A stretch of DNA of 64,000 bases. Origin: Candidatus Gastranaerophilales bacterium. GTDB lineage: Bacteria; Cyanobacteriota; Vampirovibrionia; Gastranaerophilales; Gastranaerophilaceae. The stretch covers positions 1-64,000 of the forward strand of contig CALVEB010000001.1 in NCBI GenBank assembly GCA_944326465.1. Direction: 5' to 3'. Under the pieces are notes generated by a model that was not told the origin of the DNA, made no database searches, and was given only the letters and a program-made list of their open reading frames with translations. Below, piece after piece: positions 43,713 through 52,852 of the stretch. How positions within the stretch are numbered: position 1 is the first letter of the stretch; each line of letters opens with the position of its first letter. A program made the position numbers and the translations under genes.

Positions 43713-44578
43713 TGAATAAAGGTAAAAAAAATCCGCAAAATCCTGAGATAGTGGGAGACAAGCATTTTGTCCAGACCAAGCGCCGCGAACGCAAGGTGCG
43801 CAAGGGCAGAATGCGCCGTGAACGTTTGCGGGTATTTTTGCGATTTGTATTTGTGCTTGCTGTTCTGTATATTATGTATTTTGTCTACAAAATGCCTGTA
43901 ATGTACCTTCCGAAAAATGCTTTTAGCATTGTCAACAGCGAAGCTATCCAAATAATTAACAACAATATAGTCCCGACACACAAAATACTAACTGTTTTAA
44001 ATAGTGTAAAAGTGCCGGATAGACCTGTATTTCTTGCAAAGACCGGCGAAATGGAAAAAGCAATAAAACAATTAACACCTGTAGAGGATGTTTATGTCAG
44101 ACGTTATATTCTGCCTGCCAGAATGCAAATAATTATAAAAGAGCGTATTCCTGTCATACTCATTGCGCCTGATGTAAACGCGCAGCCTGTAGCATACTTT
44201 ACTCAAGACGGAAAAATCGTAGGACGCGAATATTTACCGCTAAAAATCAATATCAAGCCTTTACTTGTTCTTTCTTACGGAAACAAGGGCGACGATTATA
44301 AAAACTGGAATTTAGATAAAATAAATGAATTATTAAAAATTGCCAATTATATCGAAACATATTCGCGGGAAAAGGTTGAATATATTGACTGCCGTAATCC
44401 TAACGATATTTACGTTAAAATACCGACAGTTAATATCAGAGTCGGCAAGCCGGACGGACAAATATTTACAAGAATAGCTCGTCTGCCGTCTATTTTGCCG
44501 CAGGTAAAACTCTTAGACAGCAAGATTAAATATCTTGATATAAGCTGGGAAAAAGTTAATTATTTAAAATTGGAGTAA
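43712..44578 (+). CDS. ftsQ: Cell division protein FtsQ/DivIB-like
   Basis: 288 residues: a basic cytoplasmic tail, one membrane segment (about 45-63, VFLRFVFVLAVLYIMYFVY), and an extracytoplasmic region with a POTRA-like part (LTPVEDVYVRRYILPARMQI, IIIKERIPVILI) and the FtsQ beta domain. Position after murC-murB-ddl agrees. Sequence is diverged, so identification rests on layout plus these motifs. Confidence 0.85.
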   Translation: MNKGKKNPQNPEIVGDKHFVQTKRRERKVRKGRMRRERLRVFLRFVFVLAVLYIMYFVYKMPVMYLPKNAFSIVNSEAIQIINNNIVPTHKILTVLNSVKVPDRPVFLAKTGEMEKAIKQLTPVEDVYVRRYILPARMQIIIKERIPVILIAPDVNAQPVAYFTQDGKIVGREYLPLKINIKPLLVLSYGNKGDDYKNWNLDKINELLKIANYIETYSREKVEYIDCRNPNDIYVKIPTVNIRVGKPDGQIFTRIARLPSILPQVKLLDSKIKYLDISWEKVNYLKLE

Positions 44579-44582
44579 ATTT

Positions 44583-45989
44583 ATGAACATAACACTTGCA
44601 CAGGTACGATTTAAGTTAGGTGATTTTAATTTTAACTATAAAAGCGTTGAGGACGCTGTTAATAAATCAAACAGCGATATCATAGTCTTACCGGCGGCCG
44701 ATCTGGAATCATTAGGCGGCCGTGATATTGTTTTAGATGAAAAAATACGTATGGCACAAAACAACTTTTATGAAAAAGTTGCGGCAGATTTTCCACAAAA
44801 GCATATATTTCTCGGTGATATTCACATGTATGGCGGACATATAGATATGTCAGAATTCGGACTCTATGAAATTAACGGACAAACAATATATGTTTCCGAT
44901 TCTTTTGAGGAAGAAGTTGAATGCGATTTATATATACTTGCGCATAACAGATACTATGCAATGAACACTTACCGCGAATTTGTCGAAAGTATTAATACAA
45001 ATAAAAATCTTGTATACATAAATGCAGTCGCAATGGCAGATTCAAATATTTATGATGGGGCAAGTTTTGTTAAGAATGCAAACAATATTATGGTTTATCA
45101 GGCACCGCAATGCGCTGTTGACATAACCGAACAGAATTTTACAAATACAGCAGAGTTTATTGACACTTCTCAAGAGGAAGAGATATTTAAGGTTATAACA
45201 TTCGCCCTAAAGGAATATTGTGAAAATACAGGATTTAAAAAAGTAATTCTCGGGCTTTCCGGCGGTATTGACAGTGCACTGACAGCGGCTCTTGCTGTTA
45301 ATTCAATCGGGGCTGAAAACGTGTTTGGCGTATTAATGCCCAGTATGTTTTCATCAGAAGGAAGTGTTGTTGATGCAGAGGCTCTTGCTGCTAATTTAGG
45401 TATTCAAACAGTAAAAGAACCGATTACAAATCTTTTTGAAGCTTTTATGAACGGTCGGGAAAGAAAAAATGATTTAGCGGAAGAGAATTTGCAGGCAAGA
45501 TTAAGAGCATTGATTTTAATGTTCTATTCAAACAGAGAAAACATGCTGCTTTTATCAACCGGTAACAAGTCAGAAGCAGCAATGGGATTTGGAACCCTAT
45601 ACGGCGATTTATCCGGCGGGTTGAATTTGATATGCGATCTTACCAAGCAAAATGTGTATAAACTTGCGAACTATATCAACCGCAATGGTGAAATAATTCC
45701 GCAAAACACAATAGATAAAGCGCCATCAGCAGAGTTGCATCCGGGTCAGAAGGATTCCGATAGATTGCCTGAGTATGCTGTTCTTGACGATATTATAGAA
45801 ATGTATCTTGAACAAAATATACCGGTAGAAGAAATTTATGCAAAATACGATACACAAACCGTTGATGAGGTTATCCGCAAGATACACCGCTTTCAATTTA
45901 AGCGTAAACAATGCTGCCTTGGAATACGTTTAACCGAACGCTCATTTGCAGGCGGTATTGACCTTCCTGTAGTACAAAAGTTTTATTAA
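44583..45989 (+). CDS. nadE: NAD+ synthase with degenerate N-terminal glutaminase domain
   Basis: 468 residues. The C-terminal synthetase domain is complete: LGLSGGIDSALTAALA (P-loop), LLSTGNKSEAAMGFGTLYGD and KAPSAELHPGQKDSD. The N-terminal nitrilase-like domain (1-190) is about 80 residues shorter than usual. Where the catalytic Glu is expected (PELxxTGY) it has LPAADLESLGG with Ala38, no catalytic-Lys motif is visible, and the ICED cysteine region reads IYVSDSFEE. The enzyme probably uses free ammonia or ammonia from a partner. GGAG precedes the ATG. Confidence 0.9.
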   Translation: MNITLAQVRFKLGDFNFNYKSVEDAVNKSNSDIIVLPAADLESLGGRDIVLDEKIRMAQNNFYEKVAADFPQKHIFLGDIHMYGGHIDMSEFGLYEINGQTIYVSDSFEEEVECDLYILAHNRYYAMNTYREFVESINTNKNLVYINAVAMADSNIYDGASFVKNANNIMVYQAPQCAVDITEQNFTNTAEFIDTSQEEEIFKVITFALKEYCENTGFKKVILGLSGGIDSALTAALAVNSIGAENVFGVLMPSMFSSEGSVVDAEALAANLGIQTVKEPITNLFEAFMNGRERKNDLAEENLQARLRALILMFYSNRENMLLLSTGNKSEAAMGFGTLYGDLSGGLNLICDLTKQNVYKLANYINRNGEIIPQNTIDKAPSAELHPGQKDSDRLPEYAVLDDIIEMYLEQNIPVEEIYAKYDTQTVDEVIRKIHRFQFKRKQCCLGIRLTERSFAGGIDLPVVQKFY

Positions 45990-46090
45990 TTTACGGGAAA
46001 CACAAAGCAATACAAACTGGTCCTGAGCAATCCTATCATTTTTGCTATACAGGCAAAAGTATTTGCTTTAATAATTTTTCAGAATATAAA

Positions 46091-46126
46091 CTTAAAAGCG
46101 GTCAGATTAATCTAACCGCTTTTAAG
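46091..46126. terminator. Terminator between nadE and tRNA-Val
   Basis: CTTAAAAGCGGT pairs perfectly with ACCGCTTTTAAG around a 12-base loop. It can serve both the tRNA (minus) and nadE (plus). Bases 45990-46090 hold nothing else clear. Confidence 0.75.
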
Positions 46127-46129
46127 TGG

Positions 46130-46202
46130 TGGGCGTTAGAAGACTCGAACTTCTGACCCTCTCCTTGTAAGGGAGACGCTCTACCAACTGAGCTAAACGC
46201 CC
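46130..46202 (-). tRNA. tRNA-Val (anticodon UAC)
   Basis: On the minus strand the acceptor GGGCGTT pairs with AACGCCC, discriminator A. D arm TAGCTCAGTTGGTAGAGC, anticodon loop CTTACAA (UAC), T loop TTCGAGT in a perfect stem. 73 bases, CCA not encoded. Confidence 0.96.
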
Positions 46203-46218
46203 TCTTTCGACATTATTT

Positions 46219-46247
46219 ATAGTAGTATAAACTTTTTTGATTGTCAA
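46219..46247 (-). promoter_or_regulatory. Promoter of tRNA-Val
   Basis: Minus strand TTGACA (46247-46242), 17 bases, TACTAT (46224-46219). Confidence 0.7.
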
Positions 46248-46340
46248 CCCTCCGGAATATTTTTTTTGAAACTTTTATCTAAACAATTCGTCTTTCTAAG
46301 TATCAGATTAGTTTTTAGTTTAATTGTGAGGACTTTTAGA

Positions 46341-47327
46341 ATGGCTGCAAATATAAAACTACAAATTGATGATACAAATTTATTTAGCGATTTAAAATCT
46401 GCTTATAATCCTGAAGATGAAACTTTTGAAACAATTGAATCCGATACAGAGTTTGAAGAGCCGAAAACCTTTAACTCAATTGCTCACGATGATGATATTC
46501 TGCAAATGTATCTCAAGGATATCGGCAAAGTAAAACTGCTTACGGCAAATGAAGAAAAACAACTCGGCAAACAGATAAAAGAAGGCGGGAAATCTACCGC
46601 TGCTGAAAAAGCAAAGCGAAAACTTATTCAATCAAATTTACGGCTTGTCGTAAGCATAGCAAAAAAATACGTCGGGCAGGGGGTACTTTTTATGGATCTT
46701 GTACAAGAAGGCTCCCTCGGCTTAATTAAGGCTGCTGAACGCTTTGATTACTCTAAAAATTTTCGTTTTTCCACTTATGCAACATGGTGGATAAAGCAGA
46801 CAATCATAAGAGCGATATCCAATAGTTCACGCACAATAAGGATTCCTGTTCACATGACAGAAAAAATAAGAAAATACAAACGCATTTACACAACCCTATC
46901 ATTTGAGTTGGAACGTGAACCTGTTGATTTTGAAATCGCTGAACGCATGGGAATATCTGTAAAAAAACTAAATGCCATAAAAAAATCAATACTTAAAGAA
47001 CCGATAAGTCTTGAAACACCGGTAACAGATGATTTGAATGTCGGTGATTATATAGAAGACAAAAGTTATAAATCTCCCGAAGCACAGACAAAAAATAGCG
47101 CACTCCGTGGAAGCCTGCAGGAACTGCTTCTCGGGCTTGATGAGCGTGAAAAACGTATAATAACAAACCGATTCGGCATAAATGGAGAAATACCCAAAAC
47201 CCTTGAACAACTTGGAGAAATAATGGGCTACTCAAAAGAACGTATACGGCAGCTAGAAGAAGGTGCCTTAAACAAAATAAGAGGGAACAATGAACTCCGT
47301 CATTTTAAGGATTTTATAGATGACTAA
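46341..47327 (+). CDS. sigA: Primary-type sigma-70 factor
   Basis: 328 residues. Region 1.2 [17 protein letters not shown], region 2 [26 protein letters not shown] and [18 protein letters not shown], region 3, and region 4 [20 protein letters not shown]. Region 1.1 is absent, so it is a short group 1 or a group 2 factor; both occur in cyanobacteria-like genomes. The ATG at 46341 is chosen because GAGGA lies 9 bases ahead; the in-frame ATG at 46266 would add a 25-residue hydrophobic tail untypical of sigma factors. Confidence 0.88.
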   Translation: MAANIKLQIDDTNLFSDLKSAYNPEDETFETIESDTEFEEPKTFNSIAHDDDILQMYLKDIGKVKLLTANEEKQLGKQIKEGGKSTAAEKAKRKLIQSNLRLVVSIAKKYVGQGVLFMDLVQEGSLGLIKAAERFDYSKNFRFSTYATWWIKQTIIRAISNSSRTIRIPVHMTEKIRKYKRIYTTLSFELEREPVDFEIAERMGISVKKLNAIKKSILKEPISLETPVTDDLNVGDYIEDKSYKSPEAQTKNSALRGSLQELLLGLDEREKRIITNRFGINGEIPKTLEQLGEIMGYSKERIRQLEEGALNKIRGNNELRHFKDFIDD

Positions 47328-47340
47328 CAGGCACAGTTTT

Positions 47341-47370
47341 ATAAGGCAGCACAACAAAACGCTGCCTTAT
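47341..47370. terminator. Terminator between sigma factor and glycosyltransferase
   Basis: ATAAGGCAGC pairs perfectly with GCTGCCTTAT around a 10-base loop. The T runs are short on both sides. It separates two convergent genes. Confidence 0.65.
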
Positions 47371-47374
47371 AAAT

Positions 47375-48328
47375 TTATTGGAGTTCATCTTCTTTAATGT
47401 AGCGCGGGCGGCCTTTTACTTCACGGAAAACCTGTCCGACATATTCTCCGATAATTCCCAGACAAAATATCTGTAAACCGCCGAACACACACAACAAAAT
47501 GACTGCTGTTGCCCAGCCGTTCGGAGAATTATTAAAATAAACCTTTTCAATTATGGTTTCAATTCCGACAACAAATCCGAAAAATCCCATTAAAAAGCCA
47601 AGCACTGCTATTAATCGCAACGGACGAACGCTGTATGATGTAATTCCGTCAAGCGCAAGTTTCGTAAGCGTCATAAAATTGAATTTTGATTTTCCTGCAA
47701 AACGCGGTTTAACATCAAATTTAACATACGCTGTTTTTAATCCTAATTCATTAAAAAAGCCGCGCAGAAAAAGATAGCGTTCATCAAATTGCTCCATTAT
47801 ATCAAGCGCTTTTTTACTAACAAGACGATAATCCGAATGATTAACCGGTATTTTTGCGCCGAGTAAATTCATCGTTTTATAGAACATTAAAGCTGTAATT
47901 TTTTTGATAAATCCGTCAGTTTTTCTGTCATTTCTTATACCAGATACAATTTGTGCGCCATTATGAAATTCATCAATAAATTTTTCAATGGCCATTTCAT
48001 CCTGTTGCAAATCAGCATCTATAGACACAACACAATCACATCCGATTTTCCTTACACCTTCCAACCCTGCCAGAAGCGCTTTCTGGTTGCCGTAATTACG
48101 TACAAATCTTGTTCCTTTTACATGATGAGTTCGTCTGTTATATTCTGTAATAATTTGCCAGGTCGAATCCGTTGAGCCGTCATCAACAAAATATATATAA
48201 CTGGCTTCACTGATTTTCCCTTTGTTATTCAACATTTGCATTACCTCGAGAAGCCTTTTTATCGTTGAGCGGATACAAAGTTCTTCGTTATAACATGGAA
48301 CAATAATTGCAAGTGTTGTTTTTATCAT
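47375..48328 (-). CDS. Membrane glycosyltransferase family 2 (undecaprenyl-phosphate sugar transferase type)
   Basis: 317 residues. GT-A domain with IIVPCYNEELCIRSTIKRLL, FVDDGSTDSTW, VVSIDADLQQD (DxD) and the acceptor motif RYLFLRGFF, followed by two C-terminal membrane spans (about 225-300), the layout of ArnC/GtrB/DPM1-like enzymes that load sugars on undecaprenyl phosphate. The ATG at 48328 follows AGGGGAA; an in-frame start at 48346 lies before it. Divergent from a YdjC-type deacetylase, with which it may work on envelope glycans. Confidence 0.9.
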   Translation of the reverse strand: MIKTTLAIIVPCYNEELCIRSTIKRLLEVMQMLNNKGKISEASYIYFVDDGSTDSTWQIITEYNRRTHHVKGTRFVRNYGNQKALLAGLEGVRKIGCDCVVSIDADLQQDEMAIEKFIDEFHNGAQIVSGIRNDRKTDGFIKKITALMFYKTMNLLGAKIPVNHSDYRLVSKKALDIMEQFDERYLFLRGFFNELGLKTAYVKFDVKPRFAGKSKFNFMTLTKLALDGITSYSVRPLRLIAVLGFLMGFFGFVVGIETIIEKVYFNNSPNGWATAVILLCVFGGLQIFCLGIIGEYVGQVFREVKGRPRYIKEDELQ

Positions 48329-48350
48329 AGTATTCCCCTTTTCCACTTTT

Positions 48351-48364
48351 TATATTATAATATA
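48351..48364. promoter_or_regulatory. Palindromic shared -10 region
   Basis: TATATTATAATATA is a perfect palindrome containing TATAAT on one strand and ATTATA on the other, between the divergent glycosyltransferase and deacetylase genes. Confidence 0.5.
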
Positions 48365-48389
48365 GAAAAATATAAGGCAAGGATTTTTA

Positions 48390-49229
48390 ATGAGTAGAAA
48401 ATTTATATTGAACGCTGATGATTTTGGAATGTCAAAAGCATATAACCGCGCGGTTTTAGAAGGTTACAACAACGGTTTTTTATCGTCGGCAAGCCTTTGC
48501 GCTAACGGTAAGGCATTTAATGCTGCAGTTAACGAAATTTTACCTGAATGCCCTGATTTAGGTATAGGCGTACACCTGAATATTATTGAGGGCAAAGCTT
48601 TAACTAAAGTTGATATGTTGACCAATAAAAAAGGAAAGTTTAACAAAGGTTTTCTTTATTTGCTTTTAAATTCCGGTAACGAAAAATTTCTTTATCAGGT
48701 TGAACAGGAGTTTCGGGCACAAATAGAACACATCTTACAATATACTCAGGTTGATCATCTGGATTCACATGTACATGTCCATAGCATACCGAATATCTTT
48801 AAAATTGTCTGCAGACTCGCAAAAGAATACGGGATCCCGTATGTAAGAACCCAGCATGAAGAATTTTATATTATTCCATGTCTAAAAAAACATTTATCAT
48901 TAAAATATCCGGTTAACATTCTAAAAGTGATTTTACTGAATTATTTTTCCGCCAAGAATAAAAAGGTTATTCAAGAGAACAATCTACGCACGAATGATTA
49001 TCTTCTTGGAGTCGGATATACAGGCATGATGGATTCTGATGCAATAGCATGCGGGCTCGAGGAATTGGAAGGCGATTGTATTGCAGAAGCCCTTATACAT
49101 CCTTGTAATTATTTAAGAACAAAATCCGACCAGCATTACAATGAATTCCTTATTACTCAGGATAAAGCTCTGGAAGATAAAATTAAACGTTTGGAATTTG
49201 AGATAACTAACTATAAAAAAATGTTTTGA
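48390..49229 (+). CDS. ChbG/YdjC/HpnK-family carbohydrate deacetylase
   Basis: 279 residues. LNADDFGMSKAYNRAVLEGY carries the metal-binding Asp pair, GIGVHLNIIEG and VDHLDSHVHVHSIPNIF the histidine ligands. The family removes acetyl groups from chitooligosaccharides or GlcNAc-lipids. With the adjacent lipid-type glycosyltransferase, deacetylation of a lipid-linked aminosugar is a reasonable inference. AAGGA precedes the ATG. TGATG junction with the next gene. Confidence 0.88.
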   Translation: MSRKFILNADDFGMSKAYNRAVLEGYNNGFLSSASLCANGKAFNAAVNEILPECPDLGIGVHLNIIEGKALTKVDMLTNKKGKFNKGFLYLLLNSGNEKFLYQVEQEFRAQIEHILQYTQVDHLDSHVHVHSIPNIFKIVCRLAKEYGIPYVRTQHEEFYIIPCLKKHLSLKYPVNILKVILLNYFSAKNKKVIQENNLRTNDYLLGVGYTGMMDSDAIACGLEELEGDCIAEALIHPCNYLRTKSDQHYNEFLITQDKALEDKIKRLEFEITNYKKMF

Positions 49230-51016
49230 TGAAAAATTTTACTATTGTATTTATTATATTAACACTTGCGGCATTTTCAGCCTTTAAAATCTATCGCAGT
49301 TCTGAAAAAATTGTGCTAAAAGTTGTAAGAGCAAACATTTTACAGATCGATTTTAACAATAACAAAATCACTGATAACAATGAAACCGTTTGCGTTGCCA
49401 ATCTTGAAACATTTAGTACAAATCTTCAGTACTCACAGGAAGATTTAACCCAAAAGCTTGCATTAAAACCAGAAGAAGCTATGTCTTTAGGATTTTTAAC
49501 TGATAAATTTGCAGAAGATTTTATTATAAATCGCAAGGTTCGCGTTAAATTTACCGGTAATCAGACACCGGAATGCAGATATGCAAATGTTTACGTTGAC
49601 AGAGAGGATTACGCAGAAAGAATTTATAAAAACGGTTTTGGCAGATACAACGGAAAAGTGTCTGATAAATTCCGCAAAAATCTTGAAACTGCGAGAAAAA
49701 TCAGACTCGTAATTCTTAATCACCACAGTAACAAATATCACAAAACAACCTGCAAATACGGACTAATCGCGCACGACGCAATTGTAATACAGCCCAAAGA
49801 TCTTCCTGATAACGCGCAACCATGCAAATTTTGCCACATAGAAGCTAAGAGAAAAACTTCCGTAAAACGACAAAATACAGCAGTAAATATTCAGCCGGCC
49901 CCATCTCAAATTACAAACGGCAGTATTGAATTTCTGTTGACGGATTTGACAACAAAACTTAAACCGGACAATACCTGTTCTTCACAGGTTTGCAAAACTA
50001 TTTTAAGAGAAATAAACAGCGCACATAGCACAATTGATGCTGCAATATACGGCTGGGACAGTGTTCCGGCTCTGGAAACCGCCTTTGCCAATGCAGTTAA
50101 ACGCGGCGTTAAATTCCGGATTGTATATGACGAGACAACAAGAGGAATGTCCTATTATCCTGATACACAGAAACTCGTTGCACTTTCAAGCGAGCATAAT
50201 AATGACAAATGTGCAGACAGCGCAGCCACAAATTCTATTATGCACAATAAATTTCTTGTAATCGACGGGCAAAAAGTTATAACCGGTTCCATGAATTATA
50301 GTGAAACAGGGCTTTCCGGCTTTAACGCAAACAATCTTATTGTGATTAAATCAAAAGAAATAGCAGAGCTTTACACAGAAGAATTCAATCAGATGATTGA
50401 AGGTAAATTCCACACTGCGAAAAACAAATCACTTCTGCCGCGCACATACATTTTAGGCCGAAGCAAAATTTCTGTGTATTTTTCGCCTCAAGACAGAGTT
50501 ATTACTAATCAAATTATAAATCTTGTTAACACTTCACGGCAATACGTATATATTCCGGCATTTTTAATTACACATGAAGGTTTGTCGCAGGCACTTATTA
50601 ATGCTAAAAAACGCGGGGTTGATGTAAAACTGATTATTGATGCGACAAACAGTTCATCAAGCCGTTCTGCGGTCTGGAGACTGCGAAATGCAGGCGTACC
50701 CGTAAAAGTCGAAAACTATGCCGGCAAAATGCACAGCAAATCAATCATAATTGATAACAAATATATTGTGACAGGTTCAATGAATCTTTCTAATTCCGGT
50801 GAAAAGAAAAATGACGAGAACACTCTGATTATTGAGGATAAAAGGCTTGCGGAATTTTATAGAGACTTTTTCCTCTATTTGTGGAAAAAAATTCCTGATA
50901 AGTATTTAAATCAAAATGTCAGAGCAGAAGGCAAGGATTCAATCGGCTCCTGCACAGACGGCATTGACAACAACTTTGACGGGAAAATAGATTCAGCCGA
51001 TGCTGCCTGCCGGTAA
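49229..51016 (+). CDS. Composite phospholipase-D-type nuclease with SNase-like and calcium-motif regions
   Basis: About 595 residues. N-terminal membrane anchor or signal (about 2-18); an SNase-like stretch (about 30-165, VRVKFTGNQTPECRYANVYV); an Ada-like zinc motif KYHKTTCKYG...PCKFCH (about 170-205); two PLD domains with HKD motifs MHNKFLVIDGQKVITGSMNY and MHSKSIIIDNKYIVTGSMNL; and a C-terminal CTDGIDNNFDGKIDSADAAC calcium-binding-type motif. The two HKD sites form one active centre. Extracellular DNA or phospholipid cleavage is likely. Overlaps the deacetylase stop by 1 base. Confidence 0.85.
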   Translation: MKNFTIVFIILTLAAFSAFKIYRSSEKIVLKVVRANILQIDFNNNKITDNNETVCVANLETFSTNLQYSQEDLTQKLALKPEEAMSLGFLTDKFAEDFIINRKVRVKFTGNQTPECRYANVYVDREDYAERIYKNGFGRYNGKVSDKFRKNLETARKIRLVILNHHSNKYHKTTCKYGLIAHDAIVIQPKDLPDNAQPCKFCHIEAKRKTSVKRQNTAVNIQPAPSQITNGSIEFLLTDLTTKLKPDNTCSSQVCKTILREINSAHSTIDAAIYGWDSVPALETAFANAVKRGVKFRIVYDETTRGMSYYPDTQKLVALSSEHNNDKCADSAATNSIMHNKFLVIDGQKVITGSMNYSETGLSGFNANNLIVIKSKEIAELYTEEFNQMIEGKFHTAKNKSLLPRTYILGRSKISVYFSPQDRVITNQIINLVNTSRQYVYIPAFLITHEGLSQALINAKKRGVDVKLIIDATNSSSSRSAVWRLRNAGVPVKVENYAGKMHSKSIIIDNKYIVTGSMNLSNSGEKKNDENTLIIEDKRLAEFYRDFFLYLWKKIPDKYLNQNVRAEGKDSIGSCTDGIDNNFDGKIDSADAACR

Positions 51017-51043
51017 TTTTTTACATGCAGCTATAGAAAAAGG

Positions 51044-51066
51044 GGGCGGCGATGAAATCGCCGCCC
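51044..51066. terminator. Bidirectional terminator
   Basis: GGGCGGCGAT-GAA-ATCGCCGCCC. On the minus strand it is followed by CCCTTTTTCT, so it ends the gene at 51074 best. Confidence 0.88.
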
Positions 51067-51073
51067 TTTAAAA

Positions 51074-51472
51074 TTATTTATTCTGATTTTTCAGGGCGTC
51101 ATCAAGCGCCTTTTCTAATACCTGAATTTTATTTTCCAGAACTTCTATCTTAGAAGAACTTGTGCTGTTTGTAACAGAGCCTTTTTCAAGTTCGCGGCGA
51201 TATGCCTTTGTCTTTTCCTGCATTGACATACATAAAGGCATTAAATAGCACAAGCCTGCAATTTCACCGAGTGCAAACAATATAACATACAAAACTGGTG
51301 TTTTTATGTTAAACGAAGCTGCTCCGATTGTCAGATGCAGTTTTTCAGCGCAAAATGCAGCAGCCCGCGCGCTTACTATATCGACATTAGTCGTTCCGTG
51401 CAAATTCATCACAGCAAATAGTATTATAAATATCCACGCGATATATGATGTAAGTGTAAATAATCCTCTCAT
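51074..51472 (-). CDS. Two-span membrane protein with C-terminal coiled coil
   Basis: 132 residues: membrane spans at about 5-24 and 58-82 and a charged coiled coil 100-132 (SSKIEVLENKIQVLEKALDD). The layout recalls LapA-domain proteins, not firmly. AGGAGG lies 5 bases before the ATG, which shares a base with the stop of the pseudouridine synthase gene. Last gene of the 53759-51074 operon. Confidence 0.7.
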   Translation of the reverse strand: MRGLFTLTSYIAWIFIILFAVMNLHGTTNVDIVSARAAAFCAEKLHLTIGAASFNIKTPVLYVILFALGEIAGLCYLMPLCMSMQEKTKAYRRELEKGSVTNSTSSSKIEVLENKIQVLEKALDDALKNQNK

Positions 51473-52383
51473 TATAACCTCCTGTTCCTATAGTAGTTTA
51501 AAACCTTATTAATTTTTTCATCAGGCTCAATGTCCAACCTTATTATCTCATCAGAAAACGGTTTTGTAAACTCCAGATAAAAAGATTGTAAAACCTGTTC
51601 ATCTGTTTTAACTTTTCCGGTACCGGCACCGTATAGTGTATCATTATAAACCGGATGCCCTTTATAACTCAGATGCACACGAATTTGATGAGTGCGGCCG
51701 GTAATCAAAGTTAATTCAAGATATGTTGCTTCATTGCCAAACCGCTCAATGACTTTAACAAGTGTTGTACTTTCTTTCCCGTCAGGCGTCACGCACATCT
51801 TTTGCGGCTGTTTAGGGTTGCGGCCAATTGGTAAATCTATTCTTTCTTCATCCGGCGTGTATGCCCCTTTTACCACTGCATGATATTTCTTAGTAATAGT
51901 GTGATTTTTAATTTGTTCTGCTAAAAATTCATGCGCCTGATTGTTTTTTGCAATCATTAATAGTCCGGAAGTGTTTCTATCCAGTCTGTGCAATATCCCG
52001 CGCCTGAATTCACCATTTATATCAGAAAGATTATTCCCGTATTTGAACAAAAGCGCATTAACTAAAGTATTTTCTCTTTCAAGTGATGTTGGATGCGTCA
52101 ACATACCGGAAGGCTTATTCACAACCAGCATATTTTCATCTTCATACACTATATTAAGCGGTATATTCTGCGGCTTTATTGTAATATTTTCTTTCTCCGG
52201 AATATCATACTCGATTTTATCATTTTCTCTCAACAGATACGCCGGCTTTTTTATTAAATCATTAACCTTAACACATCCGGATTTGATAGCAGATTGGATT
52301 TTTGAACGCGAAAATTGCGTAATTTCTGTTAAAAAATTATCCAGTCTAATGTTTTCGTCATTTTCATCCGCAAAAATAATCAT
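51472..52383 (-). CDS. rluD: RluA/RluD-family pseudouridine synthase
   Basis: 303 residues. N-terminal S4 RNA-binding domain (IRLDNFLTEITQFSRSKIQS), then the synthase domain with motif HRLDRNTSGLLMIAKN containing the catalytic aspartate, and TGRTHQIRVHLSYKGHPVYN. Modifies 23S rRNA; the exact site is not determined by sequence alone, so the symbol is tentative. Starts 1 base after lspA, the common lspA-rluD pairing. Confidence 0.92.
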   Translation of the reverse strand: MIIFADENDENIRLDNFLTEITQFSRSKIQSAIKSGCVKVNDLIKKPAYLLRENDKIEYDIPEKENITIKPQNIPLNIVYEDENMLVVNKPSGMLTHPTSLERENTLVNALLFKYGNNLSDINGEFRRGILHRLDRNTSGLLMIAKNNQAHEFLAEQIKNHTITKKYHAVVKGAYTPDEERIDLPIGRNPKQPQKMCVTPDGKESTTLVKVIERFGNEATYLELTLITGRTHQIRVHLSYKGHPVYNDTLYGAGTGKVKTDEQVLQSFYLEFTKPFSDEIIRLDIEPDEKINKVLNYYRNRRL

Positions 52384-52384
52384 A

Positions 52385-52852
52385 TTACTTTGTCTTTTTT
52401 AATAAAATTAGTATAATAAGCGCAATAACGCCGATATTTATAAAGATATCAGAAACATTGAATACAGGAAAGTTATTCAGAAAACTGAATTCAAAAAAAT
52501 CTCTTACATACCCGAGCGAAATTCTTTCGTGCAAATTTCCTGCAATACCTGCCGACAAAAGTGCTATAAAGAACAAACTTTTCATTGAAATAGATTTTAT
52601 ATGCTTTAGGGCATACAAAAATAACAGGACAAGGGCAATTACAGAGAGGATAATTAAAATCTCACGTGAATCCTGTAATATACTAAAAGCAGCGCCGGTA
52701 TTTTTTACGTAATGGAGCGAAATAATATCACTCGTAAATCTATAACCGTGCCGTATGTTATAAACAATAAAATTAGACAGTGAAAGATTTACATAGATAA
52801 AAAACACGTAACAAACAATAAAATACAAGAAATTACTTATCTTTTTGTCCAT
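52385..52852 (-). CDS. lspA: Lipoprotein signal peptidase
   Basis: 155 residues, four membrane spans. VKNTGAAFSIL and GIAGNLHERISLGYVRDFFEF contain conserved residues, with catalytic aspartates in VRDFF and FNVSDIFINIG. Removes signal peptides of prolipoproteins. GAGGAG lies 5 bases before the ATG, which is 20 bases inside the upstream gene. Confidence 0.95.
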   Translation of the reverse strand: MDKKISNFLYFIVCYVFFIYVNLSLSNFIVYNIRHGYRFTSDIISLHYVKNTGAAFSILQDSREILIILSVIALVLLFLYALKHIKSISMKSLFFIALLSAGIAGNLHERISLGYVRDFFEFSFLNNFPVFNVSDIFINIGVIALIILILLKKTK

